Of a stretch of 64,000 nt of DNA, positions 26,710 through 35,070 are shown in pieces; the first letter of the stretch is position 1; the number at the start of each line of letters is the position of its first letter. The translations under genes and the position numbers were made by a program. Origin of the DNA: Planctomycetota bacterium (lineage in GTDB: Bacteria > Planctomycetota > Phycisphaerae > Phycisphaerales > UBA1924); the NCBI GenBank assembly GCA_003696675.1, contig RFGH01000117.1:1-64000 (forward strand), in the 5' to 3' direction. A model generated the notes under the pieces. It ran no database searches. It had not been told where the DNA came from and saw only the letters and a list, made by a program, of their open reading frames with translations.

Positions 26710-28211
26710 ACCTCGGCTATCGGCGCATAGATCCGTCGAACAACGAGCCCCTGTGCCTCGTAGACGCGACGACGACGCCAAATCTGCTCTTCATGCAGCC
26801 ACGAACTGATGACCACGCATCGTGATCCGGCTATTCCGGCGCTGTGGGGTGCTAGAACTGGCACTCCGCACACGCTACGCCCCCACTGCTGCGGATCATC
26901 GTCCGTTACGGCGACGACGCGGACACCCAGCCGGCACAGTGGTTCCCAGATTGCGATGGTGTGGGCTCCCGCACCGTGAAGAACGATCGGCTGCCCCGCG
27001 AGGTCCGCGAGAGATGAGTGCAGTGTTTCGACCAAGTTGTCCGGCACGGTAAAGCTGGCGTAGCGGTGCGGATCGCTCGCGACCCGGCGCCAGGCATGTC
27101 GATGGGGCTCCGCCGCCCGAACATCGGTCAGCGCGGAAACAAGCGCGGACGCGTAGGCCCCCATGCCGAACATCGATCGGCTGGCCCGAACTGCCGCGCT
27201 GCGCATCGGGTCGAGCGGGCGGGCCAATGCTTGCGAGACGACACATGCGAATCGCTCGGCAGCTTGATCATCATCAAGATCCGCGGGGCAGTCGGCGACG
27301 AAACCGTTGTGGCCGTGCCGGATCCCTTCGGCCGACCCGCCCGGAGTCACGACGGGCACGCAGCCGTGCATGGCCGCCTCGATACGCGCCAGCCCGAGGC
27401 CTTCGGAGCGTGAAGGCAGAAGCAGCATGTCGTGGGTTGCATACAGAGGGGGCAGATCGCTGTGTGTGACGGCGTTTTGCAAGGCGATTCCTTCCACGCC
27501 GGCCGCACGCTTGGCAAGCTCTGTGCGGGCCGGTCCATCGCCCACAATGGTCAGGGAGACAGAGGCGCCGGCATCGCGGAGTCGTTCGACAATGGCCGGC
27601 AGGGCTAGGACGCGCTTCTGGAATGCTTCGAGCCGACCGACATAGAGCAATCGGACAGGATCATGAGCCGGGCCGTGCGCGGCTGGAACCCGACCGCTAA
27701 AAGGAACACCCGTCCTCGCTACGCGCAGCATCGCGGGCGGGCATGCCGAGGAGCCCGCGAGTTGATCGGCGGCGGCTTGACTGACACAAATCACACAGGA
27801 GAGGCACGGCGCGAAGCGGCGGATAAGCTCGGTGTCGTAGCGGATATCGGTGTGCATCCATCCCACGATCGAGATTCCCGGATCGTCTATCGCATGCGCG
27901 GCGGATGCGGCTGCAGCGTAGGCCTGGCCCGAGAGTTGCGGCGCGAGAACGACCCGATCGACGCCAGTGGCACACAATGATCGACTGGCTTCGATGATCA
28001 TGTCTACGAGCGGTCGACTGGAGTCGGCCGGGGAGGTGCAGAGCCCTGGACCGATTGTCGTGCAACGGCCGCCGGCGGCCTTCACGGCTTGGGTGGTGTG
28101 TTCGGCCCAGACAGTCACACCGCCGAGCTGTGGGCCGGTGGGAAGGATGATGACGCACCCGAGCCCGCGGAGTGCGCCGGATCGAGGGTGTTTGACATCG
28201 GACTTAGACAA
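26694..28211 (-). CDS. Family 4-type glycosyltransferase with C-terminal Rossmann-like domain
   Basis: About 505 residues if it begins at TTG 28211; the open frame extends to 28382 but overlaps the upstream gene, and no ATG or GTG is well placed, so the start is uncertain. GPQLGGVTVWAEHT begins the N-terminal GT-B half. The C-terminal half has LLYVGRLEAFQKRVL, LTIVGDGP and SEGLGLARIEAAMHGCVPVV, the classic GT4 donor site. After it comes an extra domain (VLHGAGAHTIAIWEP...VTDDDPQQWG...VVISSW) that also ends the protein at 30870-31985. It is the last gene of a five-gene minus-strand operon. Confidence 0.8.
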   Translation of the reverse strand: MSKSDVKHPRSGALRGLGCVIILPTGPQLGGVTVWAEHTTQAVKAAGGRCTTIGPGLCTSPADSSRPLVDMIIEASRSLCATGVDRVVLAPQLSGQAYAAAASAAHAIDDPGISIVGWMHTDIRYDTELIRRFAPCLSCVICVSQAAADQLAGSSACPPAMLRVARTGVPFSGRVPAAHGPAHDPVRLLYVGRLEAFQKRVLALPAIVERLRDAGASVSLTIVGDGPARTELAKRAAGVEGIALQNAVTHSDLPPLYATHDMLLLPSRSEGLGLARIEAAMHGCVPVVTPGGSAEGIRHGHNGFVADCPADLDDDQAAERFACVVSQALARPLDPMRSAAVRASRSMFGMGAYASALVSALTDVRAAEPHRHAWRRVASDPHRYASFTVPDNLVETLHSSLADLAGQPIVLHGAGAHTIAIWEPLCRLGVRVVAVTDDDPQQWGRSVCGVPVLAPHSAGIAGSRCVVISSWLHEEQIWRRRRVYEAQGLVVRRIYAPIAEVQPAG

Positions 28212-29229
28212 CCGCCGCCCCCGCGTCCAGAGTTGCAACGGGAGAAATCCAGCCCAGACCCGATGACCGGGCGGCTTCCAACGCCCGGGCGAAACGATCG
28301 CCGAGGTGATCCGGAGGAAGATGGCCCGCGAGCAGACGATGCAGCCAACGATCATGTCGGCAGAACAGGTGCCCGTGCGCAAGACCGGCCTGGCTTGGCT
28401 TGAACGATGCGGCCATCGGGGCGTCGAGAGGCTGTGGCGTACCCGATGACCAATCTCGGAACTCGATCAATCCGTCCGGGCTGTTAAAGCGAAAATGCGA
28501 CGCATAGACCGCGTACGCGCTGGCTAGCGTTTCCAAATACGCGTCATTTGCAAGAAGTTGCTCTACACGCTCCCAGCGGTTGGATTCACCGAGTCCAGTC
28601 TGGGTGAACTTGGTGAGGAACGGTTCGAATCGATCGGTGATCTCACGGAATGGATGGACAAAGCGGCGATAGTGGGTGATGCCGCATCCGACTGGATAAC
28701 GCAAGGAGTACGACTCATCGTAGTTGATCAGTTTGCGGAGATCTGATGCTCGCCCGATGAAGCATTCATCAGACAAATAGAAGGGGGTGGTCAGCTCAAA
28801 CCATGGCACCCAGACACGGTGGTCGAACACGCGCCCTGCGCCGGGTGGCACGCCGGCGGACAGGTAGTCCGATGAGCTTGCGATGGACTGGAGCACTGCG
28901 GGATCCAGCCACAGGTCGGCGCGTGTCTTGAATACCAGGGCGTTCTCTGGAAGTCGGTCGAGCCCGATCTCCATCGCCAGCATCTGTGGCCAAACATTAC
29001 CGATGCCGCGGACGGCTGGATCTGGACGGATTGTGAGTTCGACGCCAGCGTGCTCGAGCGCTCGAACGAGACTCGGTTCGCGATCGGCCTCACTTGTCCA
29101 GGTGACCATCAGCACGCGATCGACCGCACCACGCACGCGGAGCTCATTCCATGACGCAACGCTGCGCAGCAGCAGCTCGGGCGTTCGGAGCATGCCTGTG
29201 ACGAGGATGATCAGCGGAGTTGCGGTCAT
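28204..29229 (-). CDS. WavE-like glycan biosynthesis protein
   Basis: 341 residues from the ATG at 29229, which overlaps the upstream stop by 4 nt (ATGA). LIILVTGMLRTPELLLRSVASW, ALVFKTRADLWLDPAVLQSI and DECFIGRASDLRKLI resemble WavE-type lipopolysaccharide synthesis proteins, including the KTRxD motif; they are thought to be GT-A glycosyltransferases. The family call is from memory and is moderate. The gene is translationally coupled to the GT2 before it, and its stop overlaps the likely start of the GT4 after it. Confidence 0.6.
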   Translation of the reverse strand: MTATPLIILVTGMLRTPELLLRSVASWNELRVRGAVDRVLMVTWTSEADREPSLVRALEHAGVELTIRPDPAVRGIGNVWPQMLAMEIGLDRLPENALVFKTRADLWLDPAVLQSIASSSDYLSAGVPPGAGRVFDHRVWVPWFELTTPFYLSDECFIGRASDLRKLINYDESYSLRYPVGCGITHYRRFVHPFREITDRFEPFLTKFTQTGLGESNRWERVEQLLANDAYLETLASAYAVYASHFRFNSPDGLIEFRDWSSGTPQPLDAPMAASFKPSQAGLAHGHLFCRHDRWLHRLLAGHLPPDHLGDRFARALEAARSSGLGWISPVATLDAGAAVV

Positions 29230-30125
29230 GCCGCGGTCTCCTGGGCGGCGAGTCGCTCGGGCAGACCCCAGAGGTTCAGTCCCTCGAATGCTGCGGGGCC
29301 ATGCTCGATCCAGAAACGGAGCACCTCCGTCTCGTGCCATGGCTGGTCGTCCCATTGGATGAGGGACCGGATGTGGCCGTACGGAGACCACCACTCCGGC
29401 GGGACCTGAGCCAGGCGGAGGTTGTTTGCGTCGAGTGCCTGGTTGTACATGGCGTCGATCGCCTGGGGCGTTTTGCGTCCGGGGAAACGCACAGTTTCAG
29501 ACATCTTGTACCAAGCGTGTTTCGCGATGAGTCGGCGTCGGTTGGCGAACTGTAGATGCATCACCCCGCCCATCGATTGTTCCGCGAGCGGTCTGACGGG
29601 CTTGGCACGCACCCCGTTCGGAGTCTGTTGATGCATGTCGTAGCCGTCTCGTTGAGCGCGATAAGCAATGTCCGGATGGTCTGCGAACGCAAAGACCTTG
29701 AAGTTGTTCGTCCAGACGCTCGAATCAGACCGGAAGCGATCTGGACTCTCCCACATCGCCAGCCATGGAAGTTCCAGCGTCCGACCAGGCTCAAGCCCCG
29801 CGATCCAACCTCTGACATCCGCGATGATGTTGGCGGTCAGAATTTCATCCGCGTCGACCCAAAAGAAATGCGTTCCGCCGGCGGCACGCCCGGCGCCGAG
29901 TGTGCGTTGACGAATTTCCATCTCGTTGTAATGCCGGCCTGTCCACTCGGCCCTGTGAACCCGACCCGGATGGTCCCGCTGAACACGATCGATGATGCCG
30001 GGTGTGTCGTCGGTGGAATCGTGGTCGAGCACGACAATCTCGTCGACGAAACGAAGTGCCGCCGGGAGGCTTGCACCCAGAATCCATTGCTCGTTGCGGA
30101 CATGCATCAGGCCGATCAGTTTCAT
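29226..30125 (-). CDS. Family 2 glycosyltransferase (GT-A)
   Basis: 299 residues, ATG 30125 overlapping the previous stop by 4 nt. MHVRNEQWILGASLPAAL and VDEIVVLDHDSTDDT are the nucleotide-binding start of a GT2 of the WaaE/KdtX-like branch, and FFWVDADEILTANI carries the DxD-type metal site. The C-terminal part is rich in Trp and His and has no membrane segment. It probably adds one sugar to a surface glycan in the cytoplasm. Confidence 0.8.
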   Translation of the reverse strand: MKLIGLMHVRNEQWILGASLPAALRFVDEIVVLDHDSTDDTPGIIDRVQRDHPGRVHRAEWTGRHYNEMEIRQRTLGAGRAAGGTHFFWVDADEILTANIIADVRGWIAGLEPGRTLELPWLAMWESPDRFRSDSSVWTNNFKVFAFADHPDIAYRAQRDGYDMHQQTPNGVRAKPVRPLAEQSMGGVMHLQFANRRRLIAKHAWYKMSETVRFPGRKTPQAIDAMYNQALDANNLRLAQVPPEWWSPYGHIRSLIQWDDQPWHETEVLRFWIEHGPAAFEGLNLWGLPERLAAQETAA

Positions 30126-30868
30126 GCCGTCCCCTTCTCGGCTGGCTCAAGAGATAGGCGGTAGCCATGGCTGGTCAACCACGCACCCGCAATTGTTTCA
30201 ATGGCCCGAACGGCATCGGGCGACAGATCGGTGATCCACTGCCCAGTCCGGCCATCTCGGACATGATTTGGGTGGAGCAGATCGCCTTCCGCGTGGAGTC
30301 GCTTGTCGCCCGGGATCGCTGGCCTCATACGTCCTTCACGGATTGCGGAATCGATGCGCTTGCGCTGGCGTTCCGGACTGAACTCCTCAGCGAGTTGACG
30401 CGCGGTTTGCAAGTCGCAGGGCACACGGATGTGTTCGGCCATCTCCATGATACAGTCGGCCGTTTCATCCACGAACCGGTCATAGGCCCACCAACGCACG
30501 GCCTCGCACACGGGCCAACCGTTGTAACAGGCTAGGCAACCTTTTGTCATTTCGCTGCAGTAATCCGGCGTTGGACTGATACCGTCCTTGTGCGCACCGC
30601 TGACAATGACATCTCGCAGATCCCGGTGCACCGCGACTGCCCTGGCCCTGCCGTCCAGCAGGCGTATCCGCATCGGATGTTTGCACACATGCGTCTTGAA
30701 CACCAGCATCTCGCTCGGATCGCCAAGCTGTTCGGCAAGACCGGCAAAGTCTTCGGGCGTACGCCACTCGAGGCGTCGTCCGAGGGACGACCGCTCGATC
30801 AGCGTGGAGATGAGCTGAAACTGCAGCGTCGATCCGGAGCGAAACATGCCACCTGCGAAGATCCACAT
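30122..30868 (-). CDS. Sulfotransferase-family protein
   Basis: 248 residues from the ATG at 30868, 1 nt after the upstream stop. GGMFRSGSTLQFQLI is the 5'-phosphosulfate loop and AVHRDLRDVIVSGAHK the 3'-phosphate-binding motif of PAPS-dependent sulfotransferases. The family moves sulfate from PAPS onto carbohydrates, lipids or proteins. In this operon a glycan hydroxyl is the natural target, giving a sulfated surface polysaccharide. Several cysteines lie between the two halves (CSEMTKGCLACYNGWPVC), which is unusual; their role is unknown. Confidence 0.78.
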   Translation of the reverse strand: MWIFAGGMFRSGSTLQFQLISTLIERSSLGRRLEWRTPEDFAGLAEQLGDPSEMLVFKTHVCKHPMRIRLLDGRARAVAVHRDLRDVIVSGAHKDGISPTPDYCSEMTKGCLACYNGWPVCEAVRWWAYDRFVDETADCIMEMAEHIRVPCDLQTARQLAEEFSPERQRKRIDSAIREGRMRPAIPGDKRLHAEGDLLHPNHVRDGRTGQWITDLSPDAVRAIETIAGAWLTSHGYRLSLEPAEKGTA

Positions 30869-30869
30869 G

Positions 30870-31985
30870 TCATGCCCTAACCTTTGCCGGCGTGACCGCA
30901 CCATAAAGCCCGATGATCCGGACGCCGCGCTGCTCGAACCCGGAGGCCCGTGTTCTCAGGCGGGGTTCCATGGCATCGGACGAGAGGATGATGGCGTCGA
31001 GCTCCAGATCGATTGCCTGCTCCCGCGAGACCACCGGGAAGTTCCAGAGGCGGCCACCAACCCGTGCCGGATCGTCGTCCACGATTGCGACGATCTCTAC
31101 TCGCGGGCTGCGGAGCGCCTGACCGGCACGCGCCGTGTGTTGCCCTGCGCCATAGATCGCCACACGCCGCCAACCGTTCTGAGCGCATCTCGAGAGTGCA
31201 TCACCGAGGCGTCGGGCGGGCTCCTGATCGGACGCCGCACCGTAGCGATGTCGGTACCAGGCTTCCGCACGGCCGGTGTACTCGGCTGCGAAGACAGATA
31301 GATCGAGCAGATCCGGCTGATCGCTGGGTGCAGCGCCGGGGAATCCGGTCCGGCTTCGTGCGATGAAGGTCAGGCAGTCTGATTCATCGTGCGATGCCGC
31401 GGAATCCACCCAGTAGGCCGGAGCCGGCTCGCCCATTCGGCGGAAATGCTGGTGGTACTGCGTCAGATCCGGACGGGCCCAGAACCTGCCAGCGCACCGG
31501 CTGACCCAGTAGAGTTCGTCGTCGGCATACTGCTGGAAGTACGCCGTGCATAAACCGCCGCGGCCCGCATACATCCGCTCCATCCATGACCGGCCCAGCC
31601 AAGGCGAGCCACAGATGGTATCGGTGGCCTCGAAGCCATCGCCTGTTGGCTGCATGACGCCGAAGTCGCCACCGAAGTGATCGAGGAACTCGGTGGCGAT
31701 CTCGGCGGCTCGCTTGTTCGGATCGGGGAGCATGTCATCCCCGCCACAAACCACGACGCGGCAGGTAGCCGGAACTACCTCCCGGAAGATGGTGTTGATG
31801 GAGCTGGCCCAGCCGGGGTACCGGTCCCTGACCAGCACAGCATCCGCACTGACCTCGAAACGCTCGCGATCCTGCAGAACAGCGACTCGATAGCCCTGAT
31901 CCCGCCACGTGGGAAGGTTGCGCCGACATTTCTCCGCGTTGGCGCTGGGGAGCACGAACCAGACCTCGGGCGATGTGCCTGCCAC
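30870..31985 (-). CDS. Glycosyltransferase-like protein with C-terminal Rossmann-like domain
   Basis: 371 residues from GTG at 31985. The N-terminal 230 residues look like a GT-A enzyme (WFVLPSANAEKCRRNLPTW, VVVCGGDDMLPDPNKRA with a DD metal pair). The last 105 residues (VAIYGAGQHTARAGQAL...IVAIVDDDPARVGGRLW...DAIILSSD) form a separate dinucleotide-fold-like domain shared with the GT4 at 26694. It is the first gene of the minus-strand glycan operon, which is oriented divergently from the large gene at 32088. The donor and acceptor are unknown. Confidence 0.65.
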   Translation of the reverse strand: MAGTSPEVWFVLPSANAEKCRRNLPTWRDQGYRVAVLQDRERFEVSADAVLVRDRYPGWASSINTIFREVVPATCRVVVCGGDDMLPDPNKRAAEIATEFLDHFGGDFGVMQPTGDGFEATDTICGSPWLGRSWMERMYAGRGGLCTAYFQQYADDELYWVSRCAGRFWARPDLTQYHQHFRRMGEPAPAYWVDSAASHDESDCLTFIARSRTGFPGAAPSDQPDLLDLSVFAAEYTGRAEAWYRHRYGAASDQEPARRLGDALSRCAQNGWRRVAIYGAGQHTARAGQALRSPRVEIVAIVDDDPARVGGRLWNFPVVSREQAIDLELDAIILSSDAMEPRLRTRASGFEQRGVRIIGLYGAVTPAKVRA

Positions 31986-32087
31986 GCTCCGGGTATCGGC
32001 GGATCGGGCCTGAGATCGGGAGTTTTGGGCACCTCGACCACGCCCGAAATGTGCCGTGGATCAGTCGATTCGGCCGATCCGCCTCCC

Positions 32088-34547
32088 ATGCCTCTCGCCG
32101 CTGGCCATGACCGAGCAGTGATCCCCTCGACCCCCCAGCCGGCGCCCGCCAACCCGTGGACAATCGCGGCCAACGCGATGGGCCAGCTCCGCAAGGGTGG
32201 TCCCGACCACCTCCGGGTGCTCATCGCCAGGGCGATGGGCGGGTTGGGGTTGCCCGAGCTGGCCGAAGCATGGGCGACCACCGTGCCCCAGACCGCCGAG
32301 CTGGCACCTCTGGTCAATCAGATCCGAGACGCGCTGCCCGGGCTCAAACCGTCTGAAAGATCCGCTGCCGAACGGGTCGCTACCTTGGAACTGAACCTAG
32401 CGGCCAACCCCTCGCTCGCCGCGGACCTTGCCCCATTCATCGACGCGTGGCGGAGCAGAGCGAACGATCATCGCTGGTTCCGGACCCGCGATGGCCAGAC
32501 GGTCATTGTGGACAGCCGGCTCCCCATCGATCACCCGCAGAGCCTTGTGCGGTTCGGCGACGAGCGGACACGGTGTGCGGGCCGCTCACTGCCTCTGAAC
32601 CGACCGGACGCGGCGGGGCCTCCACCTCCGGTGCTGGTGGATGGGCTGCGGAGCGCGGATTCCGTCATCGATCTCTGCGCCCGCTATCCGAGGCTTGAAA
32701 GCAGAGCCTGGGCAAGGCTGCTCATTGTCGAATCGAACCCGGACATCGTCCTCGATGTTCTCAGCGAGCGTGATCTCCGATCATTCATTTCCCAGGAGCG
32801 GATGCATATTTTCACCGGACCGGATTGCAAGGATCGGGTAACCGAGTTCCTCCGTGAACGCATGGCGGATTGGGCCTCGGTTTCCTACATCTCCGAGAGA
32901 CCGGATGGACCGGACCGTGCCCTGGAGGCCAGACTGAAGGAACTCACCGCGGCGCGAGCAGGTGAGTATCGCGCTCTATTGGCCAGAAACAACGCGGCTT
33001 ATGCGGACCGTGATGCCGCATGGTGGGCGAATCGCTATCAGAAAGCACGCGACGGCACCGCCGATCCCCTGAGAGCACTGGTCGTCACCACCCGGTTCTC
33101 AACTTACATCCAGCACGCATCCCGCGATCTGTGCAAGGCCTTCGAGGCCTGCGGCATGGTCTCCATGCTTTTGATCGAACCAGACGACGCCAGCCGGACA
33201 GATGGGCTCCGCATCGCTCGGGCGATCGATTCATTTCGCCCGGACCTGTTTGTGGTCATCAACTACACGCGCGGACAGTTCGCCGACTCCGTCCCTCGGC
33301 AGGTTCCCCACTGCTGCTGGGTGCAGGACGCCATGCCGCACCTGTTCTCACGGACGGCGGGGGCGGACATCGATGCACTGAGTATTGTTGTTGGCAGCGT
33401 TTTCAAGGAGTTTGTTGAAACATATCGGTATCCACGCGATGCGTGCCTGCTCTTCGATGTGCCCGCGTTGGGGGCATGTTTCGACGCCAAGCCCCGCCGG
33501 TTCTGCGACATCGATGTGCTCATCGCGACAAACCACGGTGAAACACCCGAAGCAATGGCCGCCAGGCTCGATCGGGAGTGCACAGACTCGGGCGGCCCCC
33601 CCGGACTCATGCACGAGATCTACGAGGCGCTTTCGGCAAATCTGGTCCATTGGAAGCACGGCTTTTTGCTCTACTGGATTGAAGACACCCTTCGGCCGGT
33701 CTTCGATCGACACGGCTACGACCCCCGCGCCGACAATGCCCGCACGATCATTCGGGACGCCGCGACGCCCATGGTCAATCGGATGCTCCGGCACCGGGTG
33801 ATCGGATGGGCCGCCGAACTGGCGCGAGATCACGGTTGGAACCTGGTCCTCGCCGGGCGGGGCTGGCAGGACCATCCGAGTCTTGGTGCTTACGCCATCG
33901 GTGAAGCCAACCACGGATCGGAACTCCGCGATCTGTACAACCGCTCGCTTGTGACACTTCATGCCAGTTCGGCATGGATTTTTCACCAACGCATCTATGA
34001 AAGCCTCCTCGCAGGTAGCATGCCGGCGATGTTCTTCAAACCGGACGATCTCACCGGGCTGCTTCGTCCGGCGCGTGTGATGACGAGACTCGGGCTTCGC
34101 CCCTGCTGCACCATGCTCGACGACCGGCGGCTCCACGCACACGCACTTGATCATCCGATTGGCGGGCTGGCGTTGTGTCTGGCCCAACGGCTGGCACCGC
34201 ACGGTACGCCCCCGATCCAACCGGGTCGGAACTGGAAGACCGAGGTCGCTCTGCAAACCGGCTTCTTCCCGTGGCGTGATGGTGTCGCAGACCACTCCGA
34301 ATACATTGCCGAGTTGCACACTCCGGAAGAGCAGGTGCGACTCATGTGGGCGGTGAGTGATGGCTTCTTCCGCGACAAACTGGAACTTGCATCCCTGATC
34401 GAGCGAGGCCGCAACGACCCCGACTGGCGTCTCGCCAATATCCGCCACGCGTCCTCGATCGTTCGCGAATCCTTCACCCTTGAGCGAACGGCCAAAGGGA
34501 TTGCGGAGTTCATGCAAGACCGTTTTGCGTCCCGGGAACCTGGATGA
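32088..34547 (+). CDS. Large glycosyltransferase-like protein
   Basis: 819 residues if started at the ATG at 32088; an in-frame ATG at 32049 and a GTG at 32118 are alternatives, and no Shine-Dalgarno sequence settles it. The N-terminal 300 residues are helical with no recognised family. From ALVVTTRFSTYIQHASRDL a GT-B-type region follows, with HCCWVQDAMPHLF, a WNLVLAGRGW strand, and SLVTLHASSAWIFHQRIYESLLAGS, the usual donor-site helix in CgeB-like and DUF3880-like transferases. It probably acts on the same glycan as its neighbours. Codon use is less GC-biased than in the housekeeping genes nearby. Confidence 0.6.
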   Translation: MPLAAGHDRAVIPSTPQPAPANPWTIAANAMGQLRKGGPDHLRVLIARAMGGLGLPELAEAWATTVPQTAELAPLVNQIRDALPGLKPSERSAAERVATLELNLAANPSLAADLAPFIDAWRSRANDHRWFRTRDGQTVIVDSRLPIDHPQSLVRFGDERTRCAGRSLPLNRPDAAGPPPPVLVDGLRSADSVIDLCARYPRLESRAWARLLIVESNPDIVLDVLSERDLRSFISQERMHIFTGPDCKDRVTEFLRERMADWASVSYISERPDGPDRALEARLKELTAARAGEYRALLARNNAAYADRDAAWWANRYQKARDGTADPLRALVVTTRFSTYIQHASRDLCKAFEACGMVSMLLIEPDDASRTDGLRIARAIDSFRPDLFVVINYTRGQFADSVPRQVPHCCWVQDAMPHLFSRTAGADIDALSIVVGSVFKEFVETYRYPRDACLLFDVPALGACFDAKPRRFCDIDVLIATNHGETPEAMAARLDRECTDSGGPPGLMHEIYEALSANLVHWKHGFLLYWIEDTLRPVFDRHGYDPRADNARTIIRDAATPMVNRMLRHRVIGWAAELARDHGWNLVLAGRGWQDHPSLGAYAIGEANHGSELRDLYNRSLVTLHASSAWIFHQRIYESLLAGSMPAMFFKPDDLTGLLRPARVMTRLGLRPCCTMLDDRRLHAHALDHPIGGLALCLAQRLAPHGTPPIQPGRNWKTEVALQTGFFPWRDGVADHSEYIAELHTPEEQVRLMWAVSDGFFRDKLELASLIERGRNDPDWRLANIRHASSIVRESFTLERTAKGIAEFMQDRFASREPG

Positions 34548-34556
34548 AGAAATGTC

Positions 34557-35069
34557 TCAGTGAGGAGCGACACTGCCGATCAGCTTCTCACCGTCCGGAC
34601 GGGTGATCTCGATCCACCAGAGCGTGGGCTCGGGCAGGGGGTCCGGTGCGACCACATGGACATCGTATGTTCCGCTCGATGCGCTGTAATCCGCCCTCGA
34701 TACCACGGATGAGAATCGGTCATCGGTTCCGAGCCACGCCCTGATCACGGAAGATCCTGCGTCAGATTCCGGGAGCCGGATGACGAGATGCAGCTCCTTG
34801 CCCGGCTCGAGCTGCCCGTGCCCCTGGGCGAGGCGGACTTCCATCCCGCCCAACTGGATTGATCCGATGTCGACCTCGTCGTGGTGATCCTCGTCCATCT
34901 GACCCGAATGATCGTGCTCGGCGTGATCATGATCATCATGGGAATGATCGTGACCATGGCCGCCGGCCGGGTCGGCGGGCTGAGCCTCTGAGCTTCCTTG
35001 CCCACATCCGGCACACCAGATCGCTGTTGCGAGGCACATCCATCCTGTGATCATCTTGAGCTGAAACAT
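34557..35069 (-). CDS. His-rich lipoprotein of the metal-efflux operon
   Basis: 170 residues, ATG 35069, directly after the RND gene. A lipobox ends in WCAGC (C22). Residues 36-65 hold ten histidines among Asp and Glu (GGHGHDHSHDDHDHAEHDHS and onward), a typical zinc, nickel or cobalt-binding run. The rest is a beta-rich domain (about 75-170) of unknown family. It would sit in the periplasm on a membrane and could buffer or hand over metal to the efflux pump. It is the last gene of the operon. Confidence 0.7.
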   Translation of the reverse strand: MFQLKMITGWMCLATAIWCAGCGQGSSEAQPADPAGGHGHDHSHDDHDHAEHDHSGQMDEDHHDEVDIGSIQLGGMEVRLAQGHGQLEPGKELHLVIRLPESDAGSSVIRAWLGTDDRFSSVVSRADYSASSGTYDVHVVAPDPLPEPTLWWIEITRPDGEKLIGSVAPH

Positions 35070-35070
35070 A

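Noticed and set aside
31986-32087. Bidirectional promoter between the two divergent glycan genes
   Set aside because: I could not find hexamers with acceptable spacing on either strand, so no site was listed.
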